From UBA4736 sp002404015 (lineage in GTDB: Bacteria; Chloroflexota; Dormibacteria; Dormibacterales; Dormibacteraceae), in contig DAIOCN010000041.1 in the NCBI GenBank assembly GCA_036747295.1, forward strand, positions 1 to 12,741: a stretch of 12,741 nucleotides of DNA. The letters run 5' to 3'. The position numbers and the translations under genes were made by a program. The notes beneath the pieces are model-generated. The model was not told the DNA's origin. It searched no databases and saw nothing but the letters and a program-made list of their open reading frames with translations. Positions 6,602 to 12,741 of this stretch are shown here, in pieces (position 1 is the stretch's first letter; the number at the start of each line of letters is the position of its first letter).

Positions 6602-8725
6602 TTGGCCTCTTCACCCGAGATCGCGCGGAGGGCTCTCGAGGCGCTGGGTGACGCGGTCGTGGCCGCCGGCCGCGACGGCCGCATCAGCGCCTGGACAGGC
6701 GCTGCTGCTCGCCTGACCGGCTACTCGGCGCGCGAGGCCATCGGGCGGCCGATCGCCTGGCTGTTCGAGGGCGCCGACGGGGAGGTCGCCGCCGAGCTCG
6801 CCGACCTGGGCGGCGCCGATCGTATGGAGGCCATCTTGACCGTTCGGCGTAGGCGCCGGGGAGTCTTCCAGGCGGCCGCGACCGCCACCCGCCTCGGCGC
6901 CGGCACCGCCTGGCTGCTGAAGCCCATGGGCTCCTGGCTCGACCTCCCCGAGGCGGCCGGCCAGGCCTACTCGGACTGGAACCAGCGCCTGGGCTCGATC
7001 GTCCGCGACCTGATGGACATGGCCGGCCAGGACCTGGCCGCCCTCGACTCCACTGAGACACTTGCGCCGCTCCTGGTGGCCCAGGGCCAGCGCATCGTAC
7101 CGGACGCCGAGTGCCTCCTCAGCGTGGTGCCCCGCGAGCGCCCCGACCATTTCGTGATCCTGGCCGGGGCCGGCGCCTGGGCAGAAAGCCAGGTGGGCAG
7201 GACCTGGCCCTGGCTGGGGACGGTGGCCGGCCTCGCGATGAGCCAGAGGCGCCCGATCGAGACAGTGCGCCTGATGGAGCGCAGCAACCTCCGGCACACT
7301 CTCGAGGAGGGGGGGATTCACACCGGCCGCCTGCTCCCGCTCTGGAGCACCGAGCCGCTGCCGGACGGCCGCCACGCCCTCGGCGCGATCGGCTTCTACA
7401 GGAAGGACCAGGCCTATTTCACGCCTTACGAGCGGCGCCTGATCGCGGAATTCGCGCTGCTGGTCAGCTTGACCCTTCAGCGAACCGAGCTTGGCCGCTC
7501 CACCCAGGAGACCATGCAGCGGCTCCGCGTGGGCGTGGATGTCGCCCTCGACCTGGCGGCCTCCCTGAACCAGCGCGAGGTGATCCGCCGCCTGATCAAT
7601 CGAGCCGCCTCCGCAACTGGCGCCGACCGGGCCTCTCTGCTCCTGATCGACGGCAGCGACTACATGGTGGAGGATGCGGTGGACTCGAGCGGGGTCCCAG
7701 CTGTGGGCCGGCGCCATCCGATCGCCGCGGTCAAGTCAGACGGACGGCCCGTCCTGCAGCTGGCCGTCACCCAGCGCCTGCCCGTGCTGAGCGGCGGCTT
7801 CGTGGTCGACAGCCTTGACGATTCTTACGCGGATGCCCTGGACAGCCTCAAGCACAGCCTGATCCTGCCCCTCGTGCTGAGCGACGAGGTGCCGGCGGCT
7901 CTCGCCGTCGGGCGCCGCTCCGACCTGCCCTTCGGCGTCGGTGACATCGCCACGCTCCAGCTGCTCGGCAACGTGGCGGTCCTGGCACTACGCAACGCCC
8001 GCCTCTTCGCCGAAGCCGAGGAGGCGAACCGCATGCGCAGCGACTTCCTGAACATGGCTGCCCATGAGCTCCGGACTCCGCTCACCGTCCTTCACGGCTA
8101 CCTCTCGATGCTGGAGGAAGGCAGCTTCGGGCGGGGGCCGGAGCGCTGGGGGCAGCCCATCCAGACGCTGGTAGGCAAGACCGAGGAGCTCGGCCATCTG
8201 GTCGAGGACCTGCTGCTTGCCTCCCGCCTGGAGTCGGGTCCGATCCCGGCCGACGTCGTCCGCATCGATCTCCGGAGCCTGGTCCGCGATGCGGTGGCCC
8301 GGGCCCGCCCGCGCGCCCGGCTGGTGGGCGGTCGGCTGCGCGGCCGGTTTGGCGCCGACGAGCTGATGGTCGTGGCCGACCCCGACCACGTCGGCAAGAT
8401 CATCGACAACCTGATCAACAACGCGCTGACGTACGTTCGGGACACCGAGCCGCCGGCCGTCAGCGTGAGCGTTCGGCGCGACGGCGTAGAGGCGGTCGTC
8501 AGCGTCGCCGACCGCGGCCGCGGCGTGCCCGAAGGCGTTGGCGGGCGGATCTTCGAGAGGTTTTTCCGAGTCGAGGAAGGCCGCCACGACCGGCCCCCAG
8601 GCACCGGGCTCGGTCTCTACATAAGCAGCGAACTGGCGGGGCGGCACGGCGGCCAGGTGGCCCTCGACTGGAGCCGCCCCGACCAGGGCAGCCATTTCTC
8701 GTTGCGTCTCCCACTGCTGCCATGA
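6602..8725 (+). CDS. Cytoplasmic sensor histidine kinase, PAS-GAF-GAF-HisKA-HATPase (first paralogue)
   Basis: A 707-residue kinase with no signal peptide or membrane helix, so its signal is probably intracellular. Order: PAS (about 8-105, with WTGAAARLTGYSAREAIGRP), GAF (about 128-296), GAF (about 304-468), HisKA with the phosphoacceptor H488 in FLNMAAHELRTPLT, and an ATPase domain with N-box DNLINNALTY (N607), G1 DRGRGVP (637-643), F-box RIFERFF and G2 GTGLGL (667-672). All catalytic boxes look intact. The ligand of the PAS and GAF domains cannot be told from sequence. C171, in the first GAF domain, is the only cysteine. The TTG start has no Shine-Dalgarno site, but it places the PAS domain exactly as in the paralogue that follows, which supports it. 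The stop overlaps the next start as ATGA. No response regulator is in the window. Confidence 0.93.
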   Translation: MASSPEIARRALEALGDAVVAAGRDGRISAWTGAAARLTGYSAREAIGRPIAWLFEGADGEVAAELADLGGADRMEAILTVRRRRRGVFQAAATATRLGAGTAWLLKPMGSWLDLPEAAGQAYSDWNQRLGSIVRDLMDMAGQDLAALDSTETLAPLLVAQGQRIVPDAECLLSVVPRERPDHFVILAGAGAWAESQVGRTWPWLGTVAGLAMSQRRPIETVRLMERSNLRHTLEEGGIHTGRLLPLWSTEPLPDGRHALGAIGFYRKDQAYFTPYERRLIAEFALLVSLTLQRTELGRSTQETMQRLRVGVDVALDLAASLNQREVIRRLINRAASATGADRASLLLIDGSDYMVEDAVDSSGVPAVGRRHPIAAVKSDGRPVLQLAVTQRLPVLSGGFVVDSLDDSYADALDSLKHSLILPLVLSDEVPAALAVGRRSDLPFGVGDIATLQLLGNVAVLALRNARLFAEAEEANRMRSDFLNMAAHELRTPLTVLHGYLSMLEEGSFGRGPERWGQPIQTLVGKTEELGHLVEDLLLASRLESGPIPADVVRIDLRSLVRDAVARARPRARLVGGRLRGRFGADELMVVADPDHVGKIIDNLINNALTYVRDTEPPAVSVSVRRDGVEAVVSVADRGRGVPEGVGGRIFERFFRVEEGRHDRPPGTGLGLYISSELAGRHGGQVALDWSRPDQGSHFSLRLPLLP

Positions 8726-10785
8726 CAACCCGCCCTCGCGCGCTCATCGAGGCCCTCGGGGACGGCGTGATCGTAGTCTCCGACACGGGCCAGGTGCTGG
8801 GCTGGTACGGCGCCGCCCAGCGCCTGTTCGGATATTCGGCAGACCGAATGCTCGGCCGGCCCGTCTCCACCGTCCTCGATGAAACCGCCATCCGTGCCGA
8901 GCCGCAGCGCGTCAGCCTGGCTCAGGCCGACGGGTCCGTATTCGACGCCGTTGTGACAGCGAGGCCGGCCGCCGGCATCGGCACGGTCATCGCGGTGAAG
9001 GAGCTGGAGCCCTGGCTGGGACCGGTCGGGCTGCCGGCAGGCGCGGCCGGGGCCGCGGCCACCGAGGCGCTGGGCGACATCTTCCGGCGGACCATGGAGG
9101 TTTCGGGGGCGGACTTCGAGTCTGGCGAGCAGGTGGAGTCGGCGGCACGGTTGCTGGCCGAGCAGGGCCGCCGCCTGGTCCCTGACAGCGACTGCCTGAT
9201 CCTGCTGGTGCCTGCCGACCGCCAGGACTGGCTGCGGGTCGTGGCCGGGGCAGGCCCCTGGGGAATCACCCAAGTGGGGCTGGAGTACGAGTGGCGCCGG
9301 GCTCAGCTCGGGCAGGCCCTGGTCCGCCACCAGGTGGTCGAGTTCGAGGACGCGCCGTCGGACCCCGTTCGGGGAACCGCGTACGCGGAGGGCGGGATCT
9401 GCGTCATCAGGGCCGTGCCTCTCTTCACGCGCCAGCCTCTACCTGACGGGCGCACCTCGCTGGGAGTCCTGGGGCTCTATCGCCGGGTGGCCGGGCCGTA
9501 CAGCCCGCTGCAGCGCCGCCTGATCGACGACTTCGGGCAGCTTGTGAGCATCTCCCTGCAGCGCGCGGAGCTGCGGCTGGCGGCGACGCGCACCAGCGAG
9601 CGACTCCAGGTGGCGGTCGATGTGGCCGTGGACCTGGCGCAGTCGCTCGACGTGCAGGAGGTGGTCGCGCTGACCATTCGGCGAGCCATGGGGGCGGTCG
9701 GCGCCGAGCGAGGCGCCCTGGTCCGCGTGGAGCGCGGCGAGACCGTCGTAGAGGATGCCCACGACCTGACCGGTCGGGCCGACCTGATCGGCTACCGGCA
9801 GCCGGTGGCCGCGCAGCCCCTGATGGCTGAGGCGATCCGCCTCAAGGAGCCGGTGCTGGGCGGCGGCTACGACGTCCGCAAGCTGCCCCGCGTCCTGGCC
9901 GAGGCTCTCCACGACGTTCGGCACACGGTCACGCTGCCTCTCCAGTTCGGCGGTGACGTGGTGGCCGCCCTGATCCTGAGCAAGCGGCGCGGCCCCGGCT
10001 TTGGAAGCGAGCAAGTCGAGACCCTTCAGCTCCTCGGCAGCGTGGCCGTCCTGGCCCTGCGAAATGCCTGGCTGTTCGAGGAGACGGCCGAGGCGGGGCG
10101 CGTCAAGAGCGAGTTCCTGAACATGGCGGCCCACGAGCTGCGCACGCCGCTGACGGTGATCATGGGCTACCTGTCCATGCTCCGCGAGGGCAGCCTCGGC
10201 GAGGTCCCGGAGACCTGGCGGCACCCGATCGACGTGCTCGGCGAAAAGGCCGACGAGCTGGCCCGGCTGGTCGACGACCTCCTCACCGCGGCGCGCCTGG
10301 AGACCGGGCGGCTGGCTTTCAGGCGGACCGCGCTGGACCTGCGCGAGGTCGTCAGGGAGGTCGTGGCCAAGCGGATGCTTGGCGAGGGCGGCGAGGTGGA
10401 GCTGGAGCTGCCGCCGGAGCCGGTCAATGTTGAGAGCGACCCCGACCACGCGGGCCGCATGATCGAGAGCCTTCTAGCCAACGCGGTCAGCTACACGCGC
10501 GACGGTCAGGCGCGATGGGCCCGCGTCACAGTGGCGGCCAAGGGCCGCCGCGCGCTCGTTACGGTCGAGGACCGCGGCCGCGGGATCGCCGCCGAGCATC
10601 GCGAGCGGATCTTCGAGCGGTTTTACCGGGTCGACGACCCCGTCAACACCTCGCGCTCCGGCACCGGTTTGGGCCTTTACATAGCCCGCGAGCTGGCCAG
10701 GCAGTACGGCGGCCGGGTCGACCTCCGGCGCAGCCGGCCCGGCGCAGGCAGCCGATTCCTGCTCACGCTCCCTCTCAAGCGATGA
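8722..10785 (+). CDS. Cytoplasmic sensor histidine kinase, PAS-GAF-GAF-HisKA-HATPase (second paralogue)
   Basis: A 687-residue kinase with the same plan as the preceding one, evidently from a tandem duplication: PAS (about 4-93), GAF (about 115-283), GAF (about 293-455), HisKA with H471 in FLNMAAHELRTPLT, and ATPase with N-box ESLLANAVSYT (N587), G1 DRGRGIA (617-623), F-box RIFERFY and G2 GTGLGL (647-652). The first N-box Asn of the paralogue is Ser here (S583), but the key Asn remains. The two copies are close in HisKA and diverge in PAS and GAF, which suggests different inputs to a common output. C158 aligns with C171 of the first kinase. The start overlaps the upstream stop as ATGA (8722-8725) and the stop overlaps the downstream start likewise, so translation is probably coupled. 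No membrane segment is seen. Confidence 0.93.
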   Translation: MTTRPRALIEALGDGVIVVSDTGQVLGWYGAAQRLFGYSADRMLGRPVSTVLDETAIRAEPQRVSLAQADGSVFDAVVTARPAAGIGTVIAVKELEPWLGPVGLPAGAAGAAATEALGDIFRRTMEVSGADFESGEQVESAARLLAEQGRRLVPDSDCLILLVPADRQDWLRVVAGAGPWGITQVGLEYEWRRAQLGQALVRHQVVEFEDAPSDPVRGTAYAEGGICVIRAVPLFTRQPLPDGRTSLGVLGLYRRVAGPYSPLQRRLIDDFGQLVSISLQRAELRLAATRTSERLQVAVDVAVDLAQSLDVQEVVALTIRRAMGAVGAERGALVRVERGETVVEDAHDLTGRADLIGYRQPVAAQPLMAEAIRLKEPVLGGGYDVRKLPRVLAEALHDVRHTVTLPLQFGGDVVAALILSKRRGPGFGSEQVETLQLLGSVAVLALRNAWLFEETAEAGRVKSEFLNMAAHELRTPLTVIMGYLSMLREGSLGEVPETWRHPIDVLGEKADELARLVDDLLTAARLETGRLAFRRTALDLREVVREVVAKRMLGEGGEVELELPPEPVNVESDPDHAGRMIESLLANAVSYTRDGQARWARVTVAAKGRRALVTVEDRGRGIAAEHRERIFERFYRVDDPVNTSRSGTGLGLYIARELARQYGGRVDLRRSRPGAGSRFLLTLPLKR

Positions 10786-11699
10786 GGGCGGTCGTCGCGA
10801 CCCGGCAGGGCGGTCCCGAAGTGCTCGAGCTGCAGGAGGTCGCCGACCCGGAGGCCGGTCCCGGGGAGGTGCTCGTCGAAGTCCGCCGGGCGGGCGTCAA
10901 CTTCGCCGACACCACCTCGATCACCGGCCAATACCATTCGGCACCCGAACCGCCCTTCATCCCCGGCCTCGAGGTGTCGGGCGTGGAGGTCGGCAGCGGC
11001 CGCCCGGTCCTCGCGCTGGTCAAGTCCGGCGGCTACGCGGAGAAGGTCGCCGCGGACCGCCGCCTGGTTTTCGACGCCCAGGGCCTGGACCTGGACGAGG
11101 CCGGCGGATACGCCCTGGTCACCCTGACGACCTTCTACGCACTGGAGCACTGCGCCCGGATCCGGCCTGGCGAGAGCGTCCTCGTGCATGCCGCCGCCGG
11201 CGGCATCGGAAGCACGGCGATCCAGATGGCGAAGGCACTGGGTGCCGGGCGCGTCATCGGCGTTGCCTCGACCGAGGACAAGCGGCGATTCGCCCTGGAG
11301 CAGGGCGCCGACCTGGCGATCTCGTACGAGGAGGACGCGCCGCCCGTCGACATCGTGATCGACACGGTCGGCGGCGAGGCTTTCCGACACGCCCTCGAGC
11401 ACGTCCGCCAGCTGGGCCGCATGGTGCTGCTCGGCCGCTCGGCAGGCCCCCCGCCCGAAATCCCCGGCTTCGACGAGCTTCGGCGCCTGAATGTGGGCAT
11501 CCTCTGCTTCAGCTTCGGCCAGTTCCGGGGCGCCGACCCCGACCGGGTCGCGCAGACCGCCGGGGCTCCTCTCGAGCTGCTGCGCTCGGGTCGGGTCCGC
11601 CCGCCGGTCAGCCAGACCTTGCCCCTGGCCGGCGCCGCCGAGGCCCACCGCCTGATCACAGGGAGGCGGACGGTCGGCAAGATCCTGCTCGCAACCTGA
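10782..11699 (+). CDS. Zinc-independent quinone oxidoreductase-like protein (MDR superfamily), short form
   Basis: A 305-residue medium-chain dehydrogenase/reductase of the NADPH:quinone oxidoreductase type, cytosolic. The GroES-like N-terminal half shows MRAVVATRQGGPEVLEL, RAGVNFADTT and PGLEVSG. The Rossmann half has the nucleotide-binding HAAAGGIGSTAIQMAKALGA (136-155), then EQGADLAISY and DTVGG. Zinc-ligand residues of alcohol dehydrogenases are absent, as expected. The likely reaction is NAD(P)H-dependent reduction of quinones or enones. It is about 20 residues shorter than usual, mainly at 67-82, where the common VG..V..F..GDRV segment is reduced to VGSGRPVLALV. Similar short forms are known to me from high-GC bacteria. 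The ATG at 10782 overlaps the upstream kinase stop as ATGA and fits the family N-terminus. The open frame extends further upstream, but only as a shadow of the kinase. The stop overlaps a probable CTG start of the transporter. Confidence 0.92.
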   Translation: MRAVVATRQGGPEVLELQEVADPEAGPGEVLVEVRRAGVNFADTTSITGQYHSAPEPPFIPGLEVSGVEVGSGRPVLALVKSGGYAEKVAADRRLVFDAQGLDLDEAGGYALVTLTTFYALEHCARIRPGESVLVHAAAGGIGSTAIQMAKALGAGRVIGVASTEDKRRFALEQGADLAISYEEDAPPVDIVIDTVGGEAFRHALEHVRQLGRMVLLGRSAGPPPEIPGFDELRRLNVGILCFSFGQFRGADPDRVAQTAGAPLELLRSGRVRPPVSQTLPLAGAAEAHRLITGRRTVGKILLAT

Positions 11700-11893
11700 G
11701 ACAGCACGCGCCGGGCCTGCTCCTGGTCACCGTGGTGGCAGTTGTCGCCAGGCTGCTCACGAGCCAGACGGCGGTGGTGCCGGACGTGCTGGTGGCCCTC
11801 CTCGCCGGTCTGGCTATCCGCAACCTGGCCTGGCGCCGGCCTTCGAGCCCGGCGCCCAATTCACGGTCAGATACGTGCTGCGGGTGGCGATAG
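11696..11893 (+). pseudogene. N-terminal fragment of frameshifted YeiH-family transporter
   Basis: This frame encodes the first two membrane helices of the transporter whose body lies in the next feature: PGLLLVTVVAVVARLL, then VVPDVLVALLAGLAIRNLAW. This is the typical start of YeiH proteins. The frame then runs into irrelevant residues and stops at TAG 11891-11893. Near 11822-11841 homology passes to the frame of the C-terminal part (AFEPGAQFTVRYVLRVAIV), which needs one added base. Before the first helix there is no in-frame ATG, GTG or TTG in the last 45 bases of the reductase gene. A CTG at 11696 overlaps the reductase stop as CTGA, matching the two ATGA overlaps upstream; GTG at 11732 is the alternative but would cut into helix 1. 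Restored, the protein would be 323 residues, normal for the family. Confidence 0.65.
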
Positions 11894-12666
11894 TGCTGCT
11901 CGGATCCCTGCTGAGCATCACCCAGGTCGTCGTCGGAGGCGTCCGGACCCTGGTCCTCGTCGTGCTCGTGGTGGCGACCTCGATGTGCCTCGGCCTGCTT
12001 CTCGTGAGGGTCCTGGGCGTCCCCCGCAGGGTTGGGATCCTGGTCGGCGCCGGCACCGCGATCTGCGGCTCCACCGCGATCCTCGTGATCGGGCCCCTGC
12101 TGAAGGCGCGGGACGAGGAGACCGCCTACGCCATCGGCACAATCTTCGGATTCAACCTTCTCGCGATGCTGACGTACCCTCTGATCGGCCACCTCTTGGG
12201 GATGGGCCAGGTCGCGTTTGGCACCTGGGCGGGGACCGGCATCAACGACACCTCGGTCGTACTAGCGACCGGGCTCTTCTACGGCAGCCAGGCGGGCGGG
12301 GTCGCCGTCCTCGTCAAGCTGGTGCGAACCCTCCTGCTGCTCCCGCTGGCGGTCGTGATCGGCCTGGCGAGCGCCGGCGCCGGCCCCTCGGTCGCGGCGG
12401 CCAGGGCGGCGGTACCCTGGTTCATCCTCGGCTTCCTGGCCCTCTCCCTGCTGCACAGTGTTGGCGTCATCACGGACGCCGAGGCGAGCGTCCTGGGCTG
12501 GCTGGCCCGCTTCCTCGTTGTGATGGTGCTGGCCGGAGTCGGCCTGGGGACGGACCTGCGCGCCCTGGCCGGCCTGGGCTGGCGGCCCCTGGCGGCGGGT
12601 CTGATCCTGGGCGCCACGATGGGCGGCCTCACGCTGGCAGCGGTCGAGGTGCTGCGGATCGCCTAG
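11875..12666 (+). CDS. YeiH-family putative sulfate exporter, main body (5' end lost to a frameshift)
   Basis: The 263-residue frame from GTG 11875 to TAG 12666 encodes about eight hydrophobic segments of a YeiH/YadS-type inner-membrane transporter. Visible family features are LRVAIVLLGSLLS at the start, GAGTAICGSTAI (58-69), the KARDEETAYAIGTI segment, FGTWAGTGINDTS (115-127), VKLVRTLLLLPL (147-158) and a final GVGLGTDLRALAGLGWRPL. Some relatives are linked to sulfate export in cysteate and taurine breakdown, but most are uncharacterised, so the substrate is uncertain. INDTS occupies the place of the HEVAQ motif of Escherichia coli YeiH. The GTG is only the first in-frame start after the frameshift; homology begins earlier, in the frame described in the preceding entry. 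If the shift is real, the product lacks two helices and is probably non-functional. If it is a sequencing error, the true gene runs from 11696. Confidence 0.85.
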   Translation: MLRVAIVLLGSLLSITQVVVGGVRTLVLVVLVVATSMCLGLLLVRVLGVPRRVGILVGAGTAICGSTAILVIGPLLKARDEETAYAIGTIFGFNLLAMLTYPLIGHLLGMGQVAFGTWAGTGINDTSVVLATGLFYGSQAGGVAVLVKLVRTLLLLPLAVVIGLASAGAGPSVAAARAAVPWFILGFLALSLLHSVGVITDAEASVLGWLARFLVVMVLAGVGLGTDLRALAGLGWRPLAAGLILGATMGGLTLAAVEVLRIA

Positions 12667-12741
12667 GGGCCCGGCACCCCCCACCTAGCCTGAGTGTCAA
12701 GCTAGCCGGGCTCGGAGGTCTGGCTCACCACCCACCCGCCC
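12667..12741. other. 3' flank of the transporter gene with a weak inverted repeat
   Basis: No gene is seen in these last 75 bases. CTAGC at 12685-12689 and GCTAG at 12701-12705 form a 5-bp inverted repeat with an 11-base loop, too weak and without a following T-run to be called a terminator. The sequence is cut by the window end. Confidence 0.4.

Noticed and set aside
6602..10785. Bacteriophytochromes
   Set aside because: There is no PHY domain or recognisable bilin-attachment motif around a GAF or N-terminal cysteine, and the PAS domain is generic.
11822..11841. Programmed ribosomal frameshift in the transporter
   Set aside because: No X-XXY-YYZ slippery heptamer or poly-A/T run is present, and YeiH proteins are not known to need one.
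12677..12700. Minus-strand promoter beginning with TTGACA (12700-12695)
   Set aside because: Seventeen bases downstream there is only G-rich sequence with no -10-like hexamer, and it would drive transcription antisense into the transporter.
1..12741. Anti-phage defence, CRISPR, toxin-antitoxin or mobile-element system
   Set aside because: No nuclease, reverse transcriptase, transposase, integrase, repeat-spacer array or paired small toxin-antitoxin frames are seen on either strand.

Overview
The window is a GC-rich, gene-dense bacterial chromosomal segment (I judge roughly 70% G+C by eye). GTG, TTG and probably CTG starts, few clear Shine-Dalgarno sites, short gaps and 4-nt gene overlaps suit a high-GC soil-type bacterium such as Chloroflexota, Dormibacterota or Actinomycetota. 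Lineage cannot be fixed without a search. I see no tRNA, rRNA, CRISPR array, transposase, integrase or phage gene.

Left part (1-4295), all genes on the minus strand: a small cupin protein (3918-4295), then 16 nt later a large unnamed membrane-anchored protein with a flavodoxin-like extracytoplasmic domain (1502-3901). After a 143-nt gap comes an FMN-dependent alpha-hydroxy-acid oxidase of the lactate 2-monooxygenase type (213-1358). Downstream of the oxidase, positions 1-212 are non-coding and hold a strong G-quadruplex motif and two related GC-rich palindromes.

Centre (4296-6562): a 29-nt divergent intergenic region separates the cupin from a plus-strand gene for a molybdopterin-binding catalytic subunit of the xanthine dehydrogenase family. 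Its usual partners, an FAD subunit and a [2Fe-2S] subunit, are not in the window.

Right part (6602-12666), plus strand, is a tightly packed probable operon. Two paralogous soluble PAS-GAF-GAF histidine kinases are followed by a short zinc-independent quinone oxidoreductase and a YeiH-family membrane transporter. Successive genes are joined by ATGA, ATGA and apparently CTGA overlaps. The transporter reading frame is broken by an apparent one-base deletion near 11822-11841, so its first two helices lie in a different frame from the rest. No response regulator is present.

Functional reading: every enzyme here is a flavin, molybdenum or nicotinamide oxidoreductase or a metal cupin, and two cytoplasmic kinases are translationally coupled to a quinone reductase and a transporter. 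A redox- or metabolite-responsive signalling unit is a reasonable hypothesis, but the window alone does not prove it. I found no clear defence, mobile or secondary-metabolite system.
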